Assembly (NCBI RefSeq): GCF_029577735.1 | Contig: NZ_JARQTO010000004.1 | Coordinates: 1 to 64,000 of the forward strand | From: Exercitatus varius | GTDB lineage: Bacteria; Pseudomonadota; Gammaproteobacteria; Enterobacterales; Pasteurellaceae | Reading direction: 5' to 3' | Length of the DNA: 64,000 nucleotides | Shown: one piece after another, positions 1 to 8,660 of the stretch | Position numbering within the stretch: the first letter of the stretch is position 1 | Layout: the number at the start of each line of letters is the position of its first letter | Translations under genes and position numbers: made by a program | Notes under the pieces: generated by a model | Told to the model about the DNA's origin: nothing | Databases searched by the model: none | Seen by the model: only the letters and a program-made list of their open reading frames with translations

Positions 1-81
1 ATCCAAACCGATAAAAAACGGTCAAAATTTTGACCGCACTTTATACCATTGTAAAGGTGCGGGTGATTTTTTATCTGTTTT

Positions 82-174
82 TTACTCTTTCGGCAGCTTA
101 ACGATTGAAACTATTAATCCGCCCCAAATGATGGCGAGGGCAATCACCATCATCACGATTGCACTGGTATTCAT
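82..174 (-). CDS. metS: MetS-like small subunit of an NSS-family transporter
   Basis: A 30-residue protein made of one hydrophobic helix (about residues 4-24) followed by a short polar tail ending KLPKE. Its ATG overlaps the TGA of the upstream NSS transporter gene (ATGA), and AAAGGAG lies about 8 bases before the start, so the two are translationally coupled. Tiny MetS-type proteins of this length and position are known partners of NSS transporters such as the MetPS methionine/alanine importer of Corynebacterium. Role here as an accessory membrane subunit is inferred from position and shape. Confidence 0.8.
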   Translation of the reverse strand: MNTSAIVMMVIALAIIWGGLIVSIVKLPKE

Positions 175-1679
175 GATTGTTCTCCTTTACGTTCCGTTAT
201 CACTTCGTTTTTCCATTTCAAGCGAGAAAGCAGGAAAGCCACCACGACTAGCATAATCGACATGCCCCAGCCGAACGTGTTGATAAACCAATTCGGATAT
301 CCTTCATAACCTTCCGTGAAGACTTTCGCTCCTTCGCTGAACAACATGAAGGCCAGAATTCCTGTGGTTACCACGATACACAACCGCCACACGAAACCGA
401 CTTTGAATGAAGACGTTTCATTAATGTGCTGACCCAGCACGCCTAATTTTTCGTCCGCGACAATGACCATCAGCGAAACGAACGCCACCGCGACGATACC
501 GAAATAATTCACGAATTTATCCATGACGTCTAACATCGGCAAGCCGGTGGTAGAACCGAATAAAATCACGGAAACCGCCATCATAGGCAAGCCGACCAGG
601 AAAGTGACTTTTGAACGACGGATGCGCAATTTATCCTGTACGGCGGAAATGATAACTTCGATAACGGAAATAAACGACGTTAATGCCGCAAAGGTCAACG
701 AACCGAAGAATAACACACCGATAATTTCACCAAACGGCGCTTCGTTAATGAGGGTCGGGAATGCAAAAAAGGCTAAACCAATACCGCCTTTCGCCACTTC
801 GCTGACTTCCTGTCCCTGCGCGGTCGCCATAAAACCGAGTGCGGCAAAAACGCCGATTCCCGCCAACAGTTCAAAACTGGAGTTGGCAAAACCTACCACC
901 AAGCCGGAACCGGTTAAATCGGAGTCTTTCTTCAAATATGAAGCATAAGTGATCATAATTCCAAAACAAATGGATAATGAGAAGAAAATCTGCCCGTATG
1001 CCGCAATCCAAACACTCGGATCGGATAACTTATCCCAATCCGGCGTAAATAAAGCGTTTAATCCTTTTGCCGCGCCCGGCAGAAAAAGCGATGACACCAC
1101 AAGCACAATAAACATCACCACCAACACCGGCATTAAAATATTGGAGGATTTTGAAATCCCTTTTTGTACGCCCAACGCCAACACTCCTAAGGCGACCAGC
1201 CAAACCGCAATCAACGGTCCGATCACCATGCCGACAAATTCGAAACTCACCCCTTGCTTAATATCGCCGACTCTCAAATATTCGTTAATAAAAAACTGAA
1301 CGGGATCATTCCCCCACGCGGCGGTAAAGGAAAAATAGGTGTAAGTTGCCGCCCAACCGAGCACCACGGCGTAATATAATCCGATGATGACATTCACCAT
1401 CACCTGCCACCAACCGAAGGTTTCAAAATGCTTATTGAAACGGCGATAGGACAACGGCGCGCCGCCGCGGTGACGATGCCCGATGGCGTAATCTAAAAAT
1501 AAAAGCGGAATACCGGCGGTCAATAACGCCACAATATAAGGAATAATAAATGCGCCGCCGCCGTTTTCATAAGTAGTGTAAGGAAAACGCCAAATGTTTC
1601 CCAACCCGACGGCGGAACCGATGGCCGCCATAATAAAGGCTTTACGCCCGGAAAATGTTTCACGTGTAGAATTCGACAT
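171..1679 (-). CDS. Sodium-dependent transporter, NSS/SNF family
   Basis: A 502-residue inner-membrane protein with the normal length and about 12 hydrophobic segments of the neurotransmitter:sodium symporter family. The N-terminal stretch contains the family signature GSAVGLGNIWRFPY (about residues 21-34), which forms the Na+ and substrate sites in LeuT-fold carriers. Such bacterial carriers import amino acids with Na+; the exact substrate cannot be read from sequence, but the overlapping MetS-like subunit points to a methionine/alanine-type system. GGGGTG precedes the ATG. It diverges from the hydrolase gene at 1895. Confidence 0.92.
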   Translation of the reverse strand: MSNSTRETFSGRKAFIMAAIGSAVGLGNIWRFPYTTYENGGGAFIIPYIVALLTAGIPLLFLDYAIGHRHRGGAPLSYRRFNKHFETFGWWQVMVNVIIGLYYAVVLGWAATYTYFSFTAAWGNDPVQFFINEYLRVGDIKQGVSFEFVGMVIGPLIAVWLVALGVLALGVQKGISKSSNILMPVLVVMFIVLVVSSLFLPGAAKGLNALFTPDWDKLSDPSVWIAAYGQIFFSLSICFGIMITYASYLKKDSDLTGSGLVVGFANSSFELLAGIGVFAALGFMATAQGQEVSEVAKGGIGLAFFAFPTLINEAPFGEIIGVLFFGSLTFAALTSFISVIEVIISAVQDKLRIRRSKVTFLVGLPMMAVSVILFGSTTGLPMLDVMDKFVNYFGIVAVAFVSLMVIVADEKLGVLGQHINETSSFKVGFVWRLCIVVTTGILAFMLFSEGAKVFTEGYEGYPNWFINTFGWGMSIMLVVVAFLLSRLKWKNEVITERKGEQS

Positions 1680-1792
1680 TCTGACACCCCTTTGTTGTTA
1701 TAAGTAAAGATTAAGTCAAGACATTGGATAAGGAAATATAAAGGAAAAATCCTCTCAGTCAATAAAAAACTGGTTAACCGAAACGATTAAGC

Positions 1793-1821
1793 TTGACAAT
1801 TACGCTGAAATTTCCAATAAA
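1793..1821 (+). promoter_or_regulatory. Sigma-70 promoter for the RBBP9-like hydrolase
   Basis: A perfect -35 box TTGACA (1793-1798) is followed after 17 bases by AATAAA (1816-1821, 4 of 6 matches to TATAAT), predicting a transcript start near 1828 and a leader of about 67 bases. This also argues against translation from the in-frame TTG at 1793, which is the -35 box itself. Confidence 0.55.
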
Positions 1822-1894
1822 ATTCAACTTCCGCGCATCATATCGCCTTGATTATGCTATGCTAACATCCGTTAATTTTAGAACGGACGGCATT

Positions 1895-2449
1895 ATGCAA
1901 AAACGCGTTTTTATTACTCACGGCTACACCGCAAACTCGCAAAAACATTGGTTTCCCTGGCTAAAAGTGCGGTTGGAAAATGAAGGATTTTCCGTTAAGG
2001 TTTTCGATATGCCGAATGCCGACAAGCCGAATCCCGCAATCTGGCTGGCGCATCACCGGGCAAATATTCCTAACGTTTCACCGCAGGATATTTTTATCGG
2101 ACACAGTTTGGGCTGCATCGCCACCTTGCGCTTTCTGGCGCAACAAAACCGGTCGGTAGGCGGGCTGATTTTGGTGGCGGGATTCGATCAAGCGTTACCC
2201 AACTTGCCCGAACTGAACGACTTCACCGCGCAACAACCGGATTATGCCGCGCTCATCCGCCGCATCCCGCAACGCACCGTTATCGCGTCGCTGGACGATA
2301 ATGTGGTAAATCCCGCTTTCAGCGAACAACTGGCGGCGAATCTGCAAGCGAAATATATCACAACTCAGGGTTATAAACATTTCACCGAACATTACGGCGT
2401 CACCCAATTGCCGTTGGTTTATGACGAAATAATGACCTTTGCCCGCTAA
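1895..2449 (+). CDS. RBBP9/YdeN-type alpha/beta hydrolase
   Basis: A 184-residue soluble protein of the small RBBP9/YdeN serine hydrolase family. The N-terminus VFITHGYTAN has the usual strand-oxyanion region, GHSLGC (about residues 71-76) is the nucleophile elbow with catalytic Ser, and an Asp (SLDDNVV) and a C-terminal His (YKHFTEHYG) complete a plausible triad. The frame stays open upstream to 1793, but that codon is the -35 promoter box, and the family begins at MQKRVFITHG, so the ATG at 1895 was chosen. Substrate unknown. An uptake sequence lies inside the gene near 1966. Confidence 0.85.
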   Translation: MQKRVFITHGYTANSQKHWFPWLKVRLENEGFSVKVFDMPNADKPNPAIWLAHHRANIPNVSPQDIFIGHSLGCIATLRFLAQQNRSVGGLILVAGFDQALPNLPELNDFTAQQPDYAALIRRIPQRTVIASLDDNVVNPAFSEQLAANLQAKYITTQGYKHFTEHYGVTQLPLVYDEIMTFAR

Positions 2450-2450
2450 T

Positions 2451-2517
2451 AAAAAGTGCGGGCAAAAAACGCCGCATTTTTCCGAAAAAAACATTCAAAA
2501 AATCGCCCGCACTTTTT
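2451..2517. terminator. Terminator made of two inverted uptake sequences
   Basis: AAAAAGTGCGGGC (2451-2463) and its exact complement GCCCGCACTTTTT (2505-2517) form a 13-bp stem ending in a T-run, immediately after the hydrolase stop. Paired inverted uptake sequences used as terminators are well known in Haemophilus. Here both arms carry the G variant of the core. Confidence 0.7.
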
Positions 2518-2529
2518 CTACCCTTTTTG

Positions 2530-2545
2530 TGTGATCAAGATCATA
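2530..2545 (+). promoter_or_regulatory. CRP-binding site upstream of manXYZ
   Basis: TGTGA-N6-TCATA (4 of 5 matches in the right arm to TCACA), centre 2537.5. It sits about 60 bases before the predicted start of the manX transcript, close to the class I position, in line with known CRP activation of mannose PTS genes in enterics. Confidence 0.65.
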
Positions 2546-2562
2546 TTTTAAGCAAAAAAAAT

Positions 2563-2590
2563 TTGACTATTTTCACCCGACATTTAGACT
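2563..2590 (+). promoter_or_regulatory. Candidate manXYZ promoter
   Basis: TTGACT (2563-2568), a 16-base gap and TAGACT (2585-2590). The weak -10 box fits a promoter that needs the CRP site just upstream. The start would be near 2597, leaving a leader of about 83 bases. Confidence 0.4.
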
Positions 2591-2679
2591 TGCCAATGTT
2601 CAGCAACCGTTTGCATTGTTATTTGACGAGCGGCTGAAACGTGACAATTATCAATCCTCATTACAAACGGAGATCTGAA

Positions 2680-3645
2680 ATGACGCATCTTATCGTTGCG
2701 ACACACGGAAAATTTTCAGAAGAAATCGTAAACTCAGCGGCCATGGTTTTCGGTGAAGATGAAAATACCCATGTAGTCACATTTTTACCCGGCGAAGGCG
2801 GCGACGACCTGGTTGCCAAATACAATGCCATCCTTGAAACATTGCCTGAAAACGAACCGGTTCTGTTTATGGTGGACTTATTCGGCGGCAGCCCTTACAA
2901 CGCGGCGGCCCGTGTTGCCACCAACCGCGAAAACACCGATATCGTAACCGGTATCAGCCTGCCGATGCTGCTTGAAACTCTGGACGCCAAAGACAGCGCT
3001 TCTTTAGAGGAATTAGTGGAAACGGCGAAAGAAGTCGGCGTGATGGCGGTGAAATCTTTCCGCAATCCTGAACCGAAAGCCGCCAAAACGGAAGAAAAAC
3101 CGGCAGCCGCGGCGGTTCCGGCGGCGCCGCGCGATCCGAACTTAAAAGGTAATATGAACATCTCCTTATTGCGTATCGACAGCCGTTTAATCCACGGACA
3201 AGTGATGACGTCCTGGGCGAAAGCCGTAAAATGCGAAGCGATTTTTGCCATTAACGACGGTGTCGCAAAAGATGACATCCGACGCGAATTATTGCTTCAA
3301 ATCGTGCCGTCTCACTTAAAAGGTTACGTTATTACGGTTGAGAAAGCGATTAAAGTATGGCACAACCCGAAATACGCAGGCAAAAACATCATTTGGCTGG
3401 TGACCAATCCGGCCGATATCGTGCGCTTAATTGAGGGCGGAGTAAAAATTTCGGACGTCAATGTAGGCGGCATGACTTACCGCGAAGGCGACAAGCTGAT
3501 TTCGCAAGCCGTTGCAGTAAACAAAGACGATGTGGCGGCATTCAAAAAATTATTGGAACTCGGTGTGAATATGTCGCTTCAACAGGTCGCCGCGAACCGT
3601 AAAGAACCGCTTACCAAAGAAAAACTTGATGCAATTCAATTCTAA
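2680..3645 (+). CDS. manX: Mannose-specific PTS component IIAB
   Basis: A 321-residue fused IIA-IIB protein of the mannose family (E. coli ManX has 323). The IIA domain (about 1-130) begins HLIVATHGKF, with the phosphorylated His in ATHGK; the IIB domain (about 165-321) contains RIDSRLIHGQV with its phosphorylated His. They are joined by a linker rich in Ala, Pro and Lys (about residues 131-160). Phosphate passes from HPr to IIA to IIB and then to the sugar in ManYZ. The start was placed at 2680 because it has GGAG in front and matches the family; an in-frame GTG 39 bases earlier is not used. First gene of manXYZ. Confidence 0.95.
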   Translation: MTHLIVATHGKFSEEIVNSAAMVFGEDENTHVVTFLPGEGGDDLVAKYNAILETLPENEPVLFMVDLFGGSPYNAAARVATNRENTDIVTGISLPMLLETLDAKDSASLEELVETAKEVGVMAVKSFRNPEPKAAKTEEKPAAAAVPAAPRDPNLKGNMNISLLRIDSRLIHGQVMTSWAKAVKCEAIFAINDGVAKDDIRRELLLQIVPSHLKGYVITVEKAIKVWHNPKYAGKNIIWLVTNPADIVRLIEGGVKISDVNVGGMTYREGDKLISQAVAVNKDDVAAFKKLLELGVNMSLQQVAANRKEPLTKEKLDAIQF

Positions 3646-3659
3646 TTCAGGAAAACATT

Positions 3660-4457
3660 ATGACTACATTAGAAATTATTTTAGTAACCCTCGTCGCCGC
3701 GATTTGCGGTATGGGTTCCGTGCTTGACGAACGTCAAACTCACCGTCCTCTGGTGGCTTGTACTTTAATCGGCTTAGTATTGGGCGATTTACAGTCCGGC
3801 GTGATTGTCGGCGGTATGCTGGAAATGCTGGCGTTAGGCTGGATGAACGTCGGTGCGGCAATGGCGCCGGATGCGGCGTTGGCCTCCGTTATTGCCGCAA
3901 TTCTGGTAATTAAAGGCAATCAGGATAAAGCGACCGCAATCGCCGTCGCTATTCCGGTTGCCGCAGCGGGCCAGGTATTAACCATCTTCGTCCGTACTTT
4001 AACCATTTTCTTACAACACAAAGCTGATGATTATGCGGAACAAGCCAACTTCCGCGGTATCGAAATCTGTCACTTTGCGGGTCTCAGCCTGCAGGCGTTA
4101 CGCGTAGCCATTCCGACATTTTTCGTGGCGCTGGTTGCCGGTACGGATACCGTAACCGCCGCGTTAAATGCGATTCCTGAAGTGGTTACCCGCGGGTTAC
4201 AAATCGCCGGCGGATTTATCGTGGTCGTCGGTTACGCCATGGTCATCAACATGATGCGCGCCGGTGCGTTAATGCCGTTCTTCTTTATGGGCTTCGTTAT
4301 CGCCTCCTTCTCAAACTACAACTTGGTCGGTTTGGGTTTCCTGGGCGCATGTTTAGCCCTAATTTACATCCAATTAAATCCACAATTCAACAAAGCGGCG
4401 GGGCAAGTCGGTAGCGTAAAACGCGAACTTGCGGACGACGAACTTGAAGGTCTATAA
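3660..4457 (+). CDS. manY: Mannose PTS membrane component IIC
   Basis: A 265-residue integral membrane protein with many Ala/Gly/Val-rich helices, the size of E. coli ManY. The conserved stretch CGMGSVLDERQTHRP near the N-terminus and repeated GG/GM pairs in the helices are typical of family IIC. With ManZ it forms the sugar channel that moves mannose, glucose, glucosamine and related hexoses across the inner membrane while they are phosphorylated. It starts 14 bases after manX with AGGAAAAC before the ATG. Confidence 0.95.
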   Translation: MTTLEIILVTLVAAICGMGSVLDERQTHRPLVACTLIGLVLGDLQSGVIVGGMLEMLALGWMNVGAAMAPDAALASVIAAILVIKGNQDKATAIAVAIPVAAAGQVLTIFVRTLTIFLQHKADDYAEQANFRGIEICHFAGLSLQALRVAIPTFFVALVAGTDTVTAALNAIPEVVTRGLQIAGGFIVVVGYAMVINMMRAGALMPFFFMGFVIASFSNYNLVGLGFLGACLALIYIQLNPQFNKAAGQVGSVKRELADDELEGL

Positions 4458-4471
4458 GAAGGAATACGAAA

Positions 4472-5299
4472 ATGTCTGAGAAAAAACAATTAACCGCGCG
4501 CGATATTCGCTCAACTTACTGGCGTTCAACATTCCTTTTGGGTTCTTTCAACTTTGAACGTATGCAGTCCATGGGATTTTGCGTATCCATGATTCCGGCG
4601 ATAAAACGCCTTTACAGCAACAAAGAAGATCAGGCCGCCGCCTTAAAACGTCACCTCGAATTCTTCAACACTCAGCCTTGGATCGGCTCCGCCATTATGG
4701 GTGTAACGGCGGCCATGGAACAGGAACGGGCCAACGGCGCGGACATCGACGATGCGGCAATCAGTGGGGTGAAAGTCGGTCTGATGGGGCCGTTAGCCGG
4801 TGTGGGCGATCCGATTTTCTGGGGAACCTTACGTCCGGTATTAGCCGCGCTCGGCGCCGGTCTTGCCATCAGCGGCAGCTTACTCGGCCCGTTATTATTC
4901 TTCATCGGCATCAACATTTTCCGTGCGCTGACCCGTTGGTACGGCTTTAAATACGGTTATGCCAAAGGGACGGAAATCGTGTCCGAAATGGGCGGCGGTC
5001 GTTTACAAAAAGTCACTCAGGGCGCCTCAATTCTCGGTTTATTCGTGATGGGCTCACTGGTATCCAAATGGACCAGCATTAATATTCCGCTCGAATTGTC
5101 CCGTTATAAAAACGCCATGGGCGAAGAAGTGGTCACTACCGTGCAAAGCGTGCTGGATCAGCTGTTGCCGGGGCTAATGGCATTGTTACTGACTTTCGTC
5201 TGTATGTGGTTATTACGCAAAAAAGTGAACGCCATGTACATCATTTTCGCCTTGTTCGGCGTCGGTATTTTAGGTTATTGGCTAGGTATTTTGGCGTAA
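4472..5299 (+). CDS. manZ: Mannose PTS membrane component IID
   Basis: A 275-residue protein matching ManZ (IID). N-terminal TARDIRSTYWRSTFLLGSFN and FERMQSMGF are family hallmarks, followed by GVKVGLMGPLAGVGDPIFWG, the signature of IID proteins. The C-terminus has hydrophobic segments. It completes the mannose-type permease with ManX and ManY; the start lies 14 bases after manY with AAGGAAT upstream. A hairpin terminator follows at 5324. Confidence 0.95.
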   Translation: MSEKKQLTARDIRSTYWRSTFLLGSFNFERMQSMGFCVSMIPAIKRLYSNKEDQAAALKRHLEFFNTQPWIGSAIMGVTAAMEQERANGADIDDAAISGVKVGLMGPLAGVGDPIFWGTLRPVLAALGAGLAISGSLLGPLLFFIGINIFRALTRWYGFKYGYAKGTEIVSEMGGGRLQKVTQGASILGLFVMGSLVSKWTSINIPLELSRYKNAMGEEVVTTVQSVLDQLLPGLMALLLTFVCMWLLRKKVNAMYIIFALFGVGILGYWLGILA

Positions 5300-5323
5300 T
5301 TCTTACGGACCGTGATATAATTC

Positions 5324-5355
5324 GGGGCAGTCTTCTTCGGGCTGCCCTGTTTTTA
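5324..5355 (+). terminator. Rho-independent terminator of manXYZ
   Basis: GGGCAG (5325-5330) pairs with CTGCCC (5342-5347) across an 11-base loop, followed by TGTTTTTAT. It lies 25 bases after the manZ stop. Confidence 0.8.
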
Positions 5356-5407
5356 TTTAGCTAATAAAGTGCGGGCGATTTTTTCATCGTTTTTTAGAAG
5401 GACCGTT

Positions 5408-5791
5408 ATGAAACTCAAAGATCTCATCCAACCGCCGCCAAGTGAAACCTATGTGAAAAATTCATCGCCGTTAGTGACCGCACTTTTGATTATCGCGGGA
5501 TTGCTGTGGTATGTAACGCAATACGGTTCCATTATCGCTTTGGTGCTGGCGTTATTTGTGCTGATGGGGCAGAAAATGCTGTTGGCGCAGGCAAATAAAG
5601 ACTTCCGCGAAATGTATCTGTCGCAACAACAGTTTGAGAAAACCCGAAACGCGGATTATTTACGCTACATCCAGGCTCGCAGCGAACAAATGTTGCGGGA
5701 TAATAAAGTGCTGTCCGACAAAGCCAAACGCGAAATCGCGCAATTACAGGCTTATGCGGCGAAAAATCTGAAACAGGAAAATCCGCAATGA
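5408..5791 (+). CDS. Small membrane protein of unknown function, coupled to mobB
   Basis: Not recognised. The 127-residue product has a Pro-rich N-terminus, a hydrophobic hairpin at about residues 23-60 (two segments around TALLIIAGLLWYV and SIIALVLALFVLMG) and a long charged, probably helical C-terminal half rich in Lys, Glu, Gln and Arg, suggesting a membrane anchor with a cytoplasmic coiled tail. AGAAGGACC precedes the ATG. Its TGA overlaps the mobB ATG (ATGA), so the genes are co-translated. A link to molybdenum cofactor work is only a positional hint. Two uptake sequences flank or enter the gene (about 5366 and 5477). Confidence 0.75.
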   Translation: MKLKDLIQPPPSETYVKNSSPLVTALLIIAGLLWYVTQYGSIIALVLALFVLMGQKMLLAQANKDFREMYLSQQQFEKTRNADYLRYIQARSEQMLRDNKVLSDKAKREIAQLQAYAAKNLKQENPQ

Positions 5792-6288
5792 TTCCGATTC
5801 TGGGCGTCACCGGTTACAGCGGCAGCGGCAAAACCACTTTATTGGAAAAAATCGTGCCGAAATTGACCGCACTTGGACTGCGCGTAGCAGTCATCAAGCA
5901 CAGCCACCATAACGCCTCGGTGGATAAGGAAGGCAAAGACAGTTGGCGCATGAAGGAAGCGGGTGCCAGCCAAGTGATTATGGCCTGCGACAGCCGCTGG
6001 GCGTTAATGACGGAAACCCCGCGGGAACCGGTTTCGCTGCATTATCTGGCGGCGCAGTTTGATCAAAACCTGACGGATCTCGTGCTGGTGGAAGGCTTCA
6101 AACAGGAACCGATTCCGAAAATTCTGCTTCATCGTCGCGACATGACAAAACCCTTGCCGGAATGCGATGAAAATGTGCTTGCCATCGCCACGGATTATCC
6201 GTTAAATACGGAAAAAGTGCGGTTAAATATTAACGAGATTTCGCAAATCGCCGCCTTCATTTTCGATTATTACCAACGACAGAAATAA
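5788..6288 (+). CDS. mobB: Molybdopterin-guanine dinucleotide biosynthesis adaptor MobB
   Basis: A 166-residue P-loop GTPase-like protein. Walker A is GYSGSGKTT (about residues 8-16); VIKHSHH and VLVEGFKQE further on are typical of MobB. It assists MobA in attaching GMP to molybdopterin to make the MGD form of the molybdenum cofactor used by formate dehydrogenases and other reductases. Unlike in E. coli, mobA is not next to it but at 22963. It overlaps the preceding small membrane protein gene and is followed after 2 bases by the MFS gene, so these three form one unit. Confidence 0.93.
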   Translation: MIPILGVTGYSGSGKTTLLEKIVPKLTALGLRVAVIKHSHHNASVDKEGKDSWRMKEAGASQVIMACDSRWALMTETPREPVSLHYLAAQFDQNLTDLVLVEGFKQEPIPKILLHRRDMTKPLPECDENVLAIATDYPLNTEKVRLNINEISQIAAFIFDYYQRQK

Positions 6289-6290
6289 CC

Positions 6291-7703
6291 ATGAACAGCG
6301 CCACCGAAAAAACACAAGATTACCGTCCGCTCGCCTGGATTGCCGCCATGGCGCTGTTTATGCAGTCTCTCGACGCCACCATTCTGAACACGGCGTTACC
6401 CGCTATTTCCCGTAGTCTGAATCAATCGCCGCTGGAAATGGAACTGGCGATTATCAGCTACGCCTTGACCGTCGCAGCGATCATTCCTTTAAGCGGTTGG
6501 ATTGCCGATCGTTTCGGCACATTGTTCACCTTTCGCGCCGCCGTGTTCATTTTCGTGCTGGGTTCTTTGGCCTGTGCCCTTTCCACCAACCTGGACGCGT
6601 TGGTGGCCTCGCGCATTTTGCAAGGCGTAGGCGGCGCGTTAATGTTGCCTGTGGCGCGCCTGGCCATCATCCGCAATGTGGAGAAAAGCCAGCTTATCGT
6701 AGCCTGGAATCTGATGGCGATGTCGGGTTTAATCGGGCCGGTGTTGGGGCCGATTCTCGGCGGTTGGATCGTCACTCACGCCAGTTGGCCGTGGATCTTT
6801 CTAATCAATCTGCCCATCGGCATTATCGGAATAATCGTGGTGGGAAAATACATGACCAACAGTTACGGCAATGCGGGAAAACTGGATTGGGCGGGTTTTC
6901 TGTTGTTTGCCGCCGGGTTGGTCACGACGACTTACGGGCTGGACGTCATCGCCGAAAATCTGGCGAATAAAAGCAAAGCGGTAATACTTATCCTCAGCGG
7001 CATAATGTTGCTTATTGCATATTATTTGTACGCCTTACGAGCGAAAAATCCGCTGATTCCTTTGTCTTTATTGCGTTTCCGCACCTTTAATCTGGGCATC
7101 CTCGGCAATCTGTTCATCCGCATTTCGGGTTCGGGCATTCCCTTTCTGTTGCCGCTGATGTGGCAGGTTGCTTTTCATTTTGATGCGCAAACCTCAGGGT
7201 TTATGCTGGCGCCCATTGCCATCAGTTCTATTCTGGCGAAATCCGTTGTCACGAAAATTCTGTACCGTTTCGGTTATCGCAACAGTTTGGTGGTCAACGC
7301 CCTGCTGATGGCGGCGGCGATTGGCGCGATGTCCCGTTTCACCCAGGACACGCCGCTGTGGCTGTATATCCTGATTATGATGTGGTACGGTTGCTGTATA
7401 TCGTTGATGTTTACCGCTGTGAATACGCTGGCGGTTTGCGATTTGCCGGATAATCTGGCGGGTTCCGGTTCCACTATTTTAAGCATGATGCAGCAACTGG
7501 GAATCGGCGTGGGCATTGCCATTTCTTCCGTTGTGCTCGCCTTATTTCGCGAATATTTCGGGCAAACCGGGAATTTGGTCTCGGCATTCAGTCATACCTT
7601 TCTGGTTTCCTCTTTGTTCGCCGTATTTCTGGCGATCCTCATGTCGCGCCTGCATCCGGAAGACGGCAATAATTTGCGTCACCGAAAATCGATAAAAAAC
7701 TGA
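6291..7703 (+). CDS. mdtD: MFS multidrug exporter, DHA2 family (MdtD-like)
   Basis: A 470-residue inner-membrane protein with about 14 hydrophobic segments. N-terminal FMQSLDATILNTALPAI is the usual DHA2 helix 1, IADRFGT is motif A, and RILQGVGGALMLPVARL is motif B; GLIGPVLGPILGGWIV is the antiporter motif C. Length and sequence resemble E. coli MdtD (471 residues). Probable proton-driven drug exporter; substrate not readable. It starts 2 bases after the mobB stop, which is an unusual partnership. The symbol is given by resemblance. Confidence 0.88.
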   Translation: MNSATEKTQDYRPLAWIAAMALFMQSLDATILNTALPAISRSLNQSPLEMELAIISYALTVAAIIPLSGWIADRFGTLFTFRAAVFIFVLGSLACALSTNLDALVASRILQGVGGALMLPVARLAIIRNVEKSQLIVAWNLMAMSGLIGPVLGPILGGWIVTHASWPWIFLINLPIGIIGIIVVGKYMTNSYGNAGKLDWAGFLLFAAGLVTTTYGLDVIAENLANKSKAVILILSGIMLLIAYYLYALRAKNPLIPLSLLRFRTFNLGILGNLFIRISGSGIPFLLPLMWQVAFHFDAQTSGFMLAPIAISSILAKSVVTKILYRFGYRNSLVVNALLMAAAIGAMSRFTQDTPLWLYILIMMWYGCCISLMFTAVNTLAVCDLPDNLAGSGSTILSMMQQLGIGVGIAISSVVLALFREYFGQTGNLVSAFSHTFLVSSLFAVFLAILMSRLHPEDGNNLRHRKSIKN

Positions 7704-7763
7704 CCGCACTTTACAAAATTTCAGCCTCGATAAGCCGAATCCGTAAAAGTGCGGTCAAAAAAA
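7701..7763. repeat. Inverted pair of uptake sequences, possible terminator
   Basis: TGACCGCACTTTAC (7701-7714) faces GTAAAAGTGCGGTCA (7743-7757) with a one-base bulge. The pair spans the end of the MFS gene, whose stop codon is built into the left arm, and lies between convergent genes. The order of arms leaves A-runs rather than T-runs outside the stem, so termination is less certain than at 2451-2517. Confidence 0.55.
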
Positions 7764-7800
7764 ACCATGTTTTTTTATCGCGCGGAATGCGTTTTATCCT

Positions 7801-8523
7801 TTAATTTTCCACATCCACCCGCAGCACCTGCGCCTGCTGTTTCAGCAGCGAATAAATCCGCTCAAGTGTCTCCGATGTCAGCGGGCCATAACGATAAGAT
7901 AACTTAATTTCGCCGTTGCCCTGTTCCTTCATGGTAAAGTTTTCAAAAGGGAAATTATTCACCAACAGCAAATCCGTCACATAAGTCATGGCCGAAATTT
8001 GCGACACATAAACCCGAATCACCGCTTTCTTTTCCTTCGCTTTCTGACGGTTATGAACAAAACGCTGCACAATCGGACTCAGACGAATCGCAACCAGAAT
8101 CATCGCTGTCGCCATAACGGCATCGAAAAAGAATCCGGCTCCCGAGGCAATGCCGATGCCCGCCGCCGCCCAAATAATCGCCGCCGTCGTCAAGCCCGAA
8201 ATGGCGTCGTTGCTTTTACGCAAAATCACGCCTGCACCCAGAAAACCGATACCGCTCACCACCTGCGCCGCCAAACGCATCGGATCGGTTCGGATATTTT
8301 CCGAAATCTGCGCATAATATTCCGCCGATTGAATGGAAATCACCGTTAAAATGCAAGTGGTAATGGCAATAATCGCGCAGGTTTTCACGCCGACGGGTTT
8401 ATGCTTCAACTCGCGTTCCAACCCGATAATCGCCCCCAACAGCAAGGCAATAAACAGTTTTAACAAAATAATAAAATGCGTGGACGACAGCAGCACGTCC
8501 TGCATTTCATGCAAAAAATTCAT
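7801..8523 (-). CDS. MgtC/SapB family membrane protein
   Basis: A 240-residue inner-membrane protein. The N-terminal two thirds hold about five hydrophobic segments with LLGAIIGLERELKHKPVG, GIGFLGAGVILR and GLTTAAIIWAAAGIG, the hallmark motifs of the MgtC/SapB family; the last 70 or so residues form an ACT-like soluble domain. Some members help bacteria survive low Mg2+ or life in macrophages by acting on ATP synthase, others have unknown roles. AAGGGGAAAA lies before the ATG. It stands alone between a convergent MFS gene and comF on the same strand. Confidence 0.9.
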   Translation of the reverse strand: MNFLHEMQDVLLSSTHFIILLKLFIALLLGAIIGLERELKHKPVGVKTCAIIAITTCILTVISIQSAEYYAQISENIRTDPMRLAAQVVSGIGFLGAGVILRKSNDAISGLTTAAIIWAAAGIGIASGAGFFFDAVMATAMILVAIRLSPIVQRFVHNRQKAKEKKAVIRVYVSQISAMTYVTDLLLVNNFPFENFTMKEQGNGEIKLSYRYGPLTSETLERIYSLLKQQAQVLRVDVEN

Positions 8524-8660
8524 GATTTTCCCCTTATCCCGAGGTTAAGAATTGTAACGAATTTTAGCGGGAACAGAAAGCGGTGCCGCGCGGAAAATAG
8601 ATTTTCCACGCCGATTTATGCCGCGCAGAACGGAATTTTCATTCTCCCGACAAGAGAAAC

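Noticed and set aside
1520..1762. Minus-strand frame of 80 codons ahead of the NSS transporter
   Set aside because: It overlaps the 5' part of the transporter gene in another frame and shows no protein-like features.
2195..2494. Minus-strand frame of 99 codons opposite the RBBP9-like hydrolase
   Set aside because: It is the complement of a well-supported gene and includes the terminator in its sequence.
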